A stretch of DNA of 11,084 nucleotides from Flavobacterium psychrophilum (GCA_945866505.1 CAMBHH010000113.1:1-11084); one strand, 5' to 3'. Shown: positions 1 to 6,337, counted from the stretch's first letter. Made by a program: numbers and translations. Notes: generated from the letters alone by a model not told the origin.

Positions 1-74
1 ATCAAGATAAATGAACTTCCCCAAATTAGCGCTAAAGCTATAAGGTAGAACCATTTCAATTGTTTGGAATGCAT
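1..74 (-). CDS. EamA/DMT-family transporter, N-terminus only (partial)
   Basis: Only the first 24 codons lie in the window; the gene continues past the left edge. The minus strand read from the ATG at 74-72 gives MHSKQLKWFYLIALALIWGS followed by SFIL. A short basic start followed by a hydrophobic helix with the A-L-I-W-G-S-S-F signature is the usual first membrane segment of EamA (DUF6, RhaT-like) drug/metabolite transporters in Bacteroidota. Such inner-membrane permeases have about ten helices and export or import small metabolites; the substrate cannot be guessed. The gene is divergent from the HMA lipoprotein, with 110 bases between the two starts. The assignment rests on one transmembrane segment, so the family is likely but not proven. 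Confidence 0.72.
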   Translation of the reverse strand, partial: MHSKQLKWFYLIALALIWGSSFIL

Positions 75-128
75 AGCTGTAATTTTTGGTTCAAAATTGT
101 AATTATTTTATGAATTACCGGCACTTTT

Positions 129-154
129 TTTAGTAATTTTGTTTAGTAATTTTT
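129..154. repeat. 13-base tandem repeat in divergent promoter region
   Basis: The 12-mer TTTAGTAATTTT occurs at 129-140 and again at 142-153, a 13-base period with a single G between the copies. The first copy plus that G contains TAATTTTG (134-141), which fits the Bacteroidota -7 consensus TAnnTTTG. No convincing TTG/TTTG -33 element lies 17-23 bases upstream, so the promoter reading is tentative. The repeat ends about 30 bases before the lipoprotein start. Confidence 0.6.
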
Positions 155-184
155 AAAATGTTTAATTCTTAAACCCCAATAATA

Positions 185-562
185 ATGAATTTCATCAAAT
201 CTATAGCAACACTATTGCTTGCAAGCCTTTTATTCGTGGGTTGTAAAGAAAAAACTGCCGAAACTATTTCGGATACAGAAACCGAAGCCGAAGCTCCAAA
301 AGTTAAAAAAGAAATTGCAGTAGCCAATTTGCAAACAGCAAGTTTCACTATCAAAGGAATGACTTGTGCAATAGGCTGCGCCAAAACAATTCAGGAAGAG
401 TTAAATGGACTTGATGGGGTACAAAAAGCTACCGTAGATTTTGAGAAAGAGTTGGCAACAGTTTCCTTTGACAAAACGGTTTTATCTGGTGAAAAACTGA
501 CTAAAGTAGTCGAAGCAACAGCTGATGGGAAAACTTATAAAGTTTCAGATATGAAGATGTAA
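185..562 (+). CDS. Lipoprotein with heavy-metal-associated (HMA) domain, CxxxC variant
   Basis: A 125-residue protein. Residues 1-20 form a lipoprotein signal: basic start, hydrophobic core and lipobox LFVGC with Cys20 as the acylation site. An acidic linker (about 21-45, rich in Glu and Thr) follows. Residues 51-122 are an HMA/MerP-like ferredoxin fold: beta strand SFTIKGMTC, helix AKTIQEELNGLDGV, strand ATVDFEKELATVSFD. Family members bind Cu(I) or other soft metals through GMTCxxC; here the loop reads GMTCAIGC, so the cysteines are C61 and C65 (CxxxC, one residue longer). The likely location is periplasmic, tethered to a membrane, with a metal-binding or metal-sensing role; the specific metal is unknown. 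It has its own terminator and so appears monocistronic. The ATG at 185 is the only start that gives a complete lipoprotein signal. Confidence 0.93.
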   Translation: MNFIKSIATLLLASLLFVGCKEKTAETISDTETEAEAPKVKKEIAVANLQTASFTIKGMTCAIGCAKTIQEELNGLDGVQKATVDFEKELATVSFDKTVLSGEKLTKVVEATADGKTYKVSDMKM

Positions 563-593
563 GTGAAACACCACTTCAGTATGTAAATGGTAC

Positions 594-621
594 AAAAGCT
601 TCTCTTTTCGAGAAGTTTTTT
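594..621 (+). terminator. Intrinsic terminator after the HMA lipoprotein gene
   Basis: A hairpin begins 31 bases after the lipoprotein stop. The left arm is 594-604 (AAAAGCTTCTC), the loop TTTTC at 605-609, and the right arm 610-620 (GAGAAGTTTTT). This gives 11 pairs with one G-T wobble, and a run of six T at 616-621. The symmetric A and T tracts could also let it work on the minus strand. Confidence 0.8.
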
Positions 622-803
622 ATGTGTATAAATAGATAAAAGTTCACGGCAGAACTGCATCCGCCATTTAGTTTCAAGGATTAATTTTTTAAAATCAAAG
701 GCGTCACAGATGTTTGTTTAGATTTTATAGTAAAAGCGAAAATAGAACCAATTTCAGCATCTTCAAGAAGCTTTTTTCCTAATCAATAGACAACAATGGG
801 TTA

Positions 804-1547
804 ATGAATAAAATCTACAATACGGTATTAAAATCAAAAAAAAAGGGATATAAACTGTTGGCTATTCTTCTTGACCCAGATAAGATTAATTTGGAAAATG
901 TCGAAATACTAGTCACAAAAATACACCAATCACCAGCTACTCACATTTTTATTGGCGGAAGTAGTATCGAAAACAATATTTTAGATGATTTAATCTTAAA
1001 GATTCATCAAACGTTCAAATTTCTTGATTTGAGAACCTTGCCAATAATTTTGTTTCCTGGAAATCCCTCGCAAATCTCTGCCCATGCCGATGGAATTTTG
1101 TTTTTATCTCTTATTTCTGGGAGAAATCCTGATTTTTTAATAGAACATCAAGTCAATGCTGTTTCTCGTCTTAATACAATGGATTTAGAGGTTATTTCTA
1201 CAGGATACATTCTCATCGAGAGCGGAACAGAAACTGCGGTTGAAAGAGTTAGTAAAACAAAACCATTGAATAGATATAATATAGAATATGTTGTTCAAAC
1301 CGCACAGGCTGGAGAACTGCTCGGCAACAAATTAATTTATCTCGAAGCAGGAAGCGGAGCAAAACATGCTGTTCCTTTGGATATGATTCAAAAAGTTGCT
1401 CAAAACATTAAAATCCCATTGATTGTTGGTGGTGGAATTGTAAATTTTAAAGGAATTCAGGATTCCTTCGATTCTGGTGCCGATTTGGTTGTTATAGGAA
1501 CTGCTTTTGAAAACAACATTGATTTTTTTAATCAAACGACTAATTGA
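804..1547 (+). CDS. Geranylgeranylglyceryl phosphate synthase (PcrB/GGGPS family)
   Basis: A 247-residue TIM-barrel prenyltransferase of the GGGPS/PcrB family. Members join the C1 of a polyprenyl diphosphate to sn-glycerol-1-phosphate, the first ether-forming step of archaeal-type lipids. Visible motifs run in the family order: LLDPDK (22-27) at the first strand, GGSS (51-54), FPGNPSQIS (84-92), YLEAGSGA (179-186), IVGGGI (207-212) and VVIGTAFENN (229-238). The Gly-rich strands are the phosphate-binding loops of the glycerol phosphate site. The length fits the family. A Bacteroidota branch of this family is known, and its product in these bacteria is not clear to me, so the prenyl chain length is left open. 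It is the first gene of the plus-strand run, 39 bases before pnuC. The ATG at 804 has no clear ribosome binding site, as is usual in this phylum. Confidence 0.93.
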   Translation: MNKIYNTVLKSKKKGYKLLAILLDPDKINLENVEILVTKIHQSPATHIFIGGSSIENNILDDLILKIHQTFKFLDLRTLPIILFPGNPSQISAHADGILFLSLISGRNPDFLIEHQVNAVSRLNTMDLEVISTGYILIESGTETAVERVSKTKPLNRYNIEYVVQTAQAGELLGNKLIYLEAGSGAKHAVPLDMIQKVAQNIKIPLIVGGGIVNFKGIQDSFDSGADLVVIGTAFENNIDFFNQTTN

Positions 1548-1586
1548 GAATGCTTTAAAAAGTCTCCATTTAAAACAAAAAAATAA

Positions 1587-2213
1587 ATGTTCGAATATTT
1601 TTTCGCTCAATATAAATCCTATCCGACCTACGAAATTGTATTGGAAATTACCGCAGTAATTTTCGGGTTATGGAGTGTTTGGTTCGCAAAAAAAGACAAT
1701 ATTCTTGTATTTCCAACAGGTTTGATCAACACAGCTATCTACGTTTTTTTACTTTGGAAATGGTCTTTACTGGGCGATATGATGATTAACGCCTATTATT
1801 TTGTTATGAGTATTTATGGTTGGTATCATTGGACAAGAAGGACAAATAATGTTGTAACTTTTCCCATTGCAGGCGTTTCTAAACAAGAAATAAAGCTTTC
1901 TGTAATTATTTTTTTAGTAACAGTTGTTTTTGTTGTTGCAATTTATTTATTTTTTGATAAATTTACCAATTGGACATCGTATGTGGATACCTTTATAACA
2001 GGAGTTTTCTTTGTTGGAATGTGGCTTATGGCCAAAAGGAAAATCGAGAATTGGATTTTTTGGATCATTGGAGACCTGATTTCCATTCCGTTGTATTTTG
2101 CAAAAGGGTATTCTTTTACTAGTTTTCAATACTTAATATTCACAATTATTGCCGTTTTTGGCTACATAGAATGGAAAAAAACCTTAAACAACTCCAAGCT
2201 TCCCCAGGTTTAG
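1587..2213 (+). CDS. pnuC: Nicotinamide riboside transporter PnuC
   Basis: A 208-residue integral membrane protein with seven predicted helices (about 16-34, 39-57, 61-82, 101-123, 131-149, 153-172 and 177-196). It fits the PnuC family, a SWEET-like fold that carries nicotinamide riboside by facilitated diffusion. Family-typical features include FPTGLINTAIYVFLLWKW (42-59), the N-A-Y-Y...Y-G-W-Y-H-W-T segment (68-83) and the late NWIFWIIGD stretch (155-163). PnuC relatives in Bacteroidota can also carry thiamine or riboflavin. The following gene encodes a NadR-type nicotinamide riboside kinase domain, which would trap the imported riboside as NMN, so nicotinamide riboside is the best substrate guess. 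Its last 43 bases overlap the next gene in another frame, suggesting coupled translation. Confidence 0.94.
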   Translation: MFEYFFAQYKSYPTYEIVLEITAVIFGLWSVWFAKKDNILVFPTGLINTAIYVFLLWKWSLLGDMMINAYYFVMSIYGWYHWTRRTNNVVTFPIAGVSKQEIKLSVIIFLVTVVFVVAIYLFFDKFTNWTSYVDTFITGVFFVGMWLMAKRKIENWIFWIIGDLISIPLYFAKGYSFTSFQYLIFTIIAVFGYIEWKKTLNNSKLPQV

Positions 2214-4291
2214 GAGTTACAAAAATTGCTCTTTTTGGTCCAGAGTCTACTGGCAAAACTACTTTAGCAATGCAACTTGCTGAACATTTCGAAACCGTAT
2301 ATGTTCCGGAATTTGCTCGAGATTATCTTCAAGAAAAATGGGATAAAACGGCACAAGTTTGTGATGTAAATGATATGTTGCCTATTGCTTTTGGTCAAAC
2401 GCATTTAGAAAATGAGCTTGTTCCAAAAGCAAGCAAATTTCTTTTTTGTGATACCAATTTGATGGTAACAAAAGTGTTTTCTGAACTTTATTACAATTAT
2501 TGCGACCCATTATTAGACAAAGCAGCAAAAAAACACGAATACGATTTGTTTTTTTTGACAGACATTGATGTTCCGTGGGAAAAAGACGATTTGAGAGACC
2601 AGTCCGAAGGTAGAGAAGCGGTTTTTGCAGCTTTCAAACAATCTTTAATCGATAATAATAAACCATTTATTATACTTTCTGGTACTAAAGAGTTTCGTCT
2701 AAAAAAAGCAGTTCAACTCGTTACTGATTTGGAGAAAGCCAAAAGCATTGGTCTTTCTTCTCACGATTTTGTTCAAATAGTGGAGCAGGGTATCTCGTTA
2801 GAAAGCATTCAGAATCAATTAAACATTTTCAAAAACGGCATTGCAAAAGCAATTTTAGTAAAACCAGCGTCGGTGTCAAACGGAATTTTGAAACTTTCTC
2901 AGGTCGATTTCCAAACGAAAGCTGATTATTTTGATGCCAATAAAGCAAATTTTAAATTAGAAAAATTTGTGCCTGCCTCTGGAGCAGCTTCTAGAATGTT
3001 TAAATTCTTGAATGAATTCTTGAATGATTTTGACATTGAAAATGAAACCATCAATGGGTATATCAATAGAAAAAAGGATAAAGAATTACCTACTTTCATT
3101 GTCGGAATGAATAAATTTCCGTTTTTTCAAGGGGTATATTTAAAGTTGAAAGCTACATTTCCAAATTTTGATCAGTTGGAGAGAGATTATAAAAATTATT
3201 ATTTTATCCAATTTCTGATGTCTTCTGACTATTTTGATTTTGCTAATAGACCTAAAGGAGTTCTTCCTTTTCACAGGTATAAAACATATGTTGCTACGGC
3301 AATTGAGGAGCATTTGTACGAATGTGCATATTATTCGAGTTCTAATAGCACTTCTAATTTGCATTTTACAGTTTCTGAAAACCATTTAATTTTGTTTGAA
3401 AATACTGTAAAAGCAGTACAACAGAAAGTTGAAAAAGAAACTTCAACTACGATAAATATCAATTATTCCTTTCAAAAAAAGAGTACTGACACGATTGCGG
3501 TTGACTCGAAAAACAAACCCTTTAGAGATGAAACGGGTAAATTATTCTTTCGTCCTGGAGGTCACGGCGCGTTAATTGAGAATTTGAATCATCTAGAAGC
3601 AGACATTGTTTTCATAAAAAATATAGACAATGTAATTCAAGGTAATTTCGAAAAAATTGCATTGTACAAAAAAGCTTTGGCAGGAATTTTAATTGAATTG
3701 CAACAACAAATTTTCCATTATTTAAAAGAAATTGATAATGGCAACGAAGAATACTTAGCTGAAATTCAATCGTTTGCTGAAAACAATTTGAATAGTGAAT
3801 TGCAAGAAAATTTTTCTAAATACACTTTCGAAAATAAAATAAGTTATTTAAAAAACATTCTTGACCGTCCCATTCGTATTTGTGGAATGGTAAAAAACGA
3901 AGGTGAGCCAGGCGGCGGACCTTTTTGGGTTAGGGATGTAAAAGGAAATCTTTCATTGCAAATTGTGGAGTCTTCACAGGTAGATTTAGAAAATACTGCG
4001 CAAGTTAAAATCTTAAAAAGCGCTACACATTTCAATCCAGTGGATTTGGTTTGTGGTATTCGAAATTATAAAAACGAGAAATTCGACTTGACGCAATTTA
4101 TCGATCACAATAGCGGTTTTATTGTTGAGAAAACCCAAAAAGGGAAACCACTTAAAAGTTATGAATTACCTGGCTTGTGGAACGGAGCGATGGCCAATTG
4201 GCTGACTGTTTTTGTTGAGGTGCCTTTACTTACCTTCAATCCTGTAAAAACGGTAAATGATTTATTGAAACCTCCACATCAACCCCAATAG
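2171..4291 (+). CDS. NadR-type nicotinamide riboside kinase domain fused to DUF4301
   Basis: A 706-residue, two-part cytoplasmic protein. Residues 1-190 are a P-loop kinase like the C-terminal ribosylnicotinamide kinase domain of NadR: Walker A GPESTGKTT (23-31), VPEFARDYL (about 47-55), and DIDVPWEKDDLRDQ (131-144), typical of this subfamily. It should phosphorylate nicotinamide riboside to NMN. The HTH and NMN adenylyltransferase parts of enterobacterial NadR are absent. Residues about 195-706 match DUF4301, with VPASGAASRM (267-276), RPGGHGALIENLN (461-473), FIKNIDNV (481-488) and GMVKNEGEPGGGPFW (572-586). These resemble nucleotide-sugar pyrophosphorylase motifs, so nucleotidyl transfer is my inference. 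The frame is continuous, and no in-frame ATG occurs between the junction and M276. The start at 2171 inside pnuC gives a natural N-terminus about 20 residues before Walker A. The two domains are, as far as I recall, usually separate neighbouring genes in flavobacteria. Confidence 0.92.
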   Translation: MEKNLKQLQASPGLGVTKIALFGPESTGKTTLAMQLAEHFETVYVPEFARDYLQEKWDKTAQVCDVNDMLPIAFGQTHLENELVPKASKFLFCDTNLMVTKVFSELYYNYCDPLLDKAAKKHEYDLFFLTDIDVPWEKDDLRDQSEGREAVFAAFKQSLIDNNKPFIILSGTKEFRLKKAVQLVTDLEKAKSIGLSSHDFVQIVEQGISLESIQNQLNIFKNGIAKAILVKPASVSNGILKLSQVDFQTKADYFDANKANFKLEKFVPASGAASRMFKFLNEFLNDFDIENETINGYINRKKDKELPTFIVGMNKFPFFQGVYLKLKATFPNFDQLERDYKNYYFIQFLMSSDYFDFANRPKGVLPFHRYKTYVATAIEEHLYECAYYSSSNSTSNLHFTVSENHLILFENTVKAVQQKVEKETSTTININYSFQKKSTDTIAVDSKNKPFRDETGKLFFRPGGHGALIENLNHLEADIVFIKNIDNVIQGNFEKIALYKKALAGILIELQQQIFHYLKEIDNGNEEYLAEIQSFAENNLNSELQENFSKYTFENKISYLKNILDRPIRICGMVKNEGEPGGGPFWVRDVKGNLSLQIVESSQVDLENTAQVKILKSATHFNPVDLVCGIRNYKNEKFDLTQFIDHNSGFIVEKTQKGKPLKSYELPGLWNGAMANWLTVFVEVPLLTFNPVKTVNDLLKPPHQPQ

Positions 4292-4293
4292 TT

Positions 4294-4695
4294 TTGGAAA
4301 CAGAAAAATTGCGATCAGAATTAGTGTTCAAAGCTGTTCGAAGTAGTGGTGCAGGTGGTCAAAACGTGAACAAAGTTTCCTCGAAAGTAGTCTTGTCTTT
4401 TGATTTAAAAAATTCACAAGGATTGTCCGAGGAAGAAAAAGTAGTGTTAGAAAAGAAACTGGAAACAAGATTGACATCCGGGCAAATTTTGATTTTGAAT
4501 TGCGATGAAGACCGGAGTCAACTTAAAAACAAAGCCATTGTAACCAAACGTTTTTTAGATCTCATTACTGCCGGATTAGTAATTCCAAAAATCAGGAAAG
4601 CTACAAAAATCCCAAAATCGGTCATAAGAAAGCGAATTAAGGGGAAAATGAACGCAGCGGAAATTAAAAAAAATCGCCGCAAACCCGATTATTAG
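4294..4695 (+). CDS. arfB: Peptidyl-tRNA hydrolase / ribosome rescue factor ArfB (YaeJ, ICT1 type)
   Basis: A 133-residue class I release-factor-like hydrolase. It carries the catalytic GGQ (G21-G22-Q23) within RSSGAGGQNVNKVSSKVV and a basic C-terminal tail with many Lys and Arg, ending KKNRRKPDY. In the family the tail enters the empty mRNA channel of stalled ribosomes and the GGQ loop releases the peptide from the P-site tRNA, independent of a stop codon. The length and domain layout match ArfB; the codon-recognition domains of RF1/RF2 are absent. The start is TTG at 4294: it lies two bases after the previous stop, no ATG occurs before residue 109, and the following residues (ETEKLRSELVFKAVRSSG) match the expected N-terminus. 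Expression is probably coupled to the upstream gene. Confidence 0.95.
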   Translation: METEKLRSELVFKAVRSSGAGGQNVNKVSSKVVLSFDLKNSQGLSEEEKVVLEKKLETRLTSGQILILNCDEDRSQLKNKAIVTKRFLDLITAGLVIPKIRKATKIPKSVIRKRIKGKMNAAEIKKNRRKPDY

Positions 4696-4700
4696 TCAAC

Positions 4701-4721
4701 ACCCAATACCCAATACCCAAT
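4701..4721. repeat. Three tandem copies of a 7-mer
   Basis: ACCCAAT is repeated exactly three times (4701-4707, 4708-4714, 4715-4721) in the 50-base gap between arfB and the membrane-protein gene. It is a short microsatellite with no dyad symmetry; no function is evident. Confidence 0.8.
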
Positions 4722-4745
4722 TCAACAAGTACCTATCTTTAATAA

Positions 4746-5357
4746 ATGATTTCAAAAAAAGCCCTCCCTTTTTTTTCTTATGTATTCCACCCGATATTTA
4801 TTCCGGTATATGCCGCTTTTTTTTATTTCTTTCGCAATCCGACATATTACACAAGTTTCGAAAAATATTTTGCTATTCTTCAGATAAGTATCATCACAAT
4901 TATACTCCCAATTCTCTTCTTTTTTTTGTTACGTTCGATGGGACAAGTCGATTCTATGATGGTTGCTGGTATTTCACAGCGAAAAATACCACTAGCAATA
5001 CAGTGTTTTTTAACTATTATATTAATTCGAAAAAGTATCACTTTACATAATTTTCCAGAATTTCACTTTTTCTTTTTAGGGGGATTGGTCAGTATAGTTA
5101 TCGCATTAATTTTGTTGTTTTTTAAAACAAAAGCCAGTCTTCATTTAGTAGCTATTAGTGCTTTAACGGTTTTTGTTATCGGTTTAAGCATTCACAATCA
5201 ATTCTCAGCGCATTATTGGATTGCCTTTTTTGTTTTGATGAATGGTATTGTAGCGTCCTCTAGATTAGAAATGAAAGCGCACACGCCTAAGGAGTTGGTC
5301 ATTGGCTTTGTCCTAGGTACAATACCGCAGTTGTTTTTGTTGCATCTTTGGTTATAG
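4746..5357 (+). CDS. PAP2-like integral membrane protein, motifs degenerate
   Basis: A 203-residue, very hydrophobic protein with about five or six membrane helices (roughly 9-29, 43-63, 84-96, 107-126, 131-149 and 155-171). I recognise it as a Bacteroidota family related to PAP2 (phosphatidic acid phosphatase) by its C-terminal motif. SRLEMKAHTPKE (172-183) fits the PAP2 pattern SRx5Hx3D with Glu183 in place of Asp. The middle motif PSGH appears only as KASLH (129-133), and the first motif only as a faint SQRKIP (77-82). If the relationship is real, phosphatase activity is uncertain because the first two motifs are eroded. It is last in the plus-strand run, 50 bases after arfB, and its stop overlaps the stop of porT on the other strand. 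A lipid-related role beside the prenyl-glyceryl phosphate synthase is possible but only inferred. Confidence 0.85.
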   Translation: MISKKALPFFSYVFHPIFIPVYAAFFYFFRNPTYYTSFEKYFAILQISIITIILPILFFFLLRSMGQVDSMMVAGISQRKIPLAIQCFLTIILIRKSITLHNFPEFHFFFLGGLVSIVIALILLFFKTKASLHLVAISALTVFVIGLSIHNQFSAHYWIAFFVLMNGIVASSRLEMKAHTPKELVIGFVLGTIPQLFLLHLWL

Positions 5358-6053
5358 AATATAAAAAATAACTCCAATATTTAGTGAATTCATATCTATT
5401 GACGCACCATTGGTTTTTGCATTTTGAAACAACGGATTCAAGCTATAGTTTGCATATATGTTTATCGAATTATAACCCACTGAAACATAAGTTCCGTATT
5501 GAAATGAATTGAAATCGCTATTTTTAGACACTACTATTTTGTCGGAAACATCTTTGTATATCGATTTGTCGTAAAGCAGATAGCCCATTTTGAATCCACC
5601 ATAAATTCGCCAAAATTTATGACTTTCGTAAGTAGAGTTTCGCCATCTCAATTCAAGAGGCAGTTCAACAAGCAATTGACTGAATCTGTTTTTGTCATAA
5701 GAACTGTTCGATTCGAGAATGGTATATAGCGTAGTTTGATTTAGTTGCGAAATTTGTAGATTTTGATTGAAGGAATTGTAGGCAAAACCAATGCCTGGTG
5801 CAATGGCAATAGTTCGATTCTTGTTAACTGGAAAATCTCTCAGGAATCCAAACGAAAAACCCGAAGAAAACTTGTCTTGTGATACATTCTTGGGTTTGTT
5901 TTGTAAAGTACTCAGCGTAAAACTAAAATAGAACTGGTCTTCTCTATAGAGCGAATCTATTTTTGTTTTTGGCGCAACTTCTGAACTTGTTTTTTCTTGC
6001 GAAAAAGCAGGAAAGACTATGGCAAGCAACAAAAAGCTAATAAATATTCTCAT
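5352..6053 (-). CDS. porT: PorT-family outer-membrane beta-barrel protein of type IX secretion
   Basis: A 233-residue protein starting at ATG 6053-6051. A cleavable signal peptide MRIFISFLLLAIVFPAFSQ (1-19) is followed by a short linker and a beta-barrel-like body with alternating aromatic strands (FYFSFTLST, FSSGFSFGFLRDFPVNK, IAIAPGIGFAYNSF, SQLLVELPLELRWRN, FQYGTYVSVGYNSINIYANY) and a C-terminal strand ending in Ile-Leu. The segment K-I-D-S-L-Y-R-E-D-Q-F-Y and the F-L-R-D-F-P-V-N-K-N-R-T block match my memory of flavobacterial PorT. PorT is required for T9SS secretion and, in gliding species, for cell-surface adhesin delivery. The frame is open further upstream to 6152, but those extra 33 residues would bury the signal peptide and look untranslated. 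It converges on the PAP2-like gene with a 6-base overlap and no terminator. Confidence 0.9.
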   Translation of the reverse strand: MRIFISFLLLAIVFPAFSQEKTSSEVAPKTKIDSLYREDQFYFSFTLSTLQNKPKNVSQDKFSSGFSFGFLRDFPVNKNRTIAIAPGIGFAYNSFNQNLQISQLNQTTLYTILESNSSYDKNRFSQLLVELPLELRWRNSTYESHKFWRIYGGFKMGYLLYDKSIYKDVSDKIVVSKNSDFNSFQYGTYVSVGYNSINIYANYSLNPLFQNAKTNGASIDMNSLNIGVIFYIL

Positions 6054-6299
6054 ACGACAATTTTCTGCGTTAAAATTACAAAAAAAAGCGAACAGAAAGA
6101 CTGCCGTGTACAAATTATAGCAATAGATGTTGAATAGAAGAGTAAAAATCAATGTTCAGCCACAGTAAAAAGCTTATAATTTTCTTCAATAAGATTTTGG
6201 CTTGCCATAGCAATCGAATTGCCGAAAAAAGCACCAGCTTGAATGAAGTGCATCCCATTGAGCATCATTATGTAACGTTCTGGTATTAAAATATTAAAC

Positions 6300-6337
6300 G
6301 GTTAAAAAGAATAAACTTTCATTATTTTTGTTTAACC
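6300..6337. repeat. 7-base inverted repeat GGTTAAA / TTTAACC
   Basis: GGTTAAA at 6300-6306 is mirrored by TTTAACC at 6331-6337, with 24 bases between. The arms are about three helical turns apart centre to centre. A -7-like TATTTTTG (6323-6330) lies just inside the right arm. It could be an operator, but short AT-rich inverted repeats occur by chance in such DNA. Confidence 0.35.

Noticed and set aside
1332..1610. 92-codon antisense frame over the end of the GGGPS gene
   Set aside because: It lies opposite a well-supported gene and has no recognisable domain; it is a shadow of the sense strand.
4701..4721. Regulatory array formed by the ACCCAAT copies
   Set aside because: Only three perfect 7-mers are present and promoter elements are not evident; a simple microsatellite explains it.
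804..5357. A defence or anti-phage system around the P-loop ATPase
   Set aside because: The ATPase is recognisably a nicotinamide riboside kinase beside its transporter, and no nuclease, reverse transcriptase or toxin partner is seen.
6054..6152. Longer porT start at 6152 adding 33 residues
   Set aside because: The extension would place the clear signal peptide (from the ATG at 6053) internally, and it reads as untranslated AT-rich leader.
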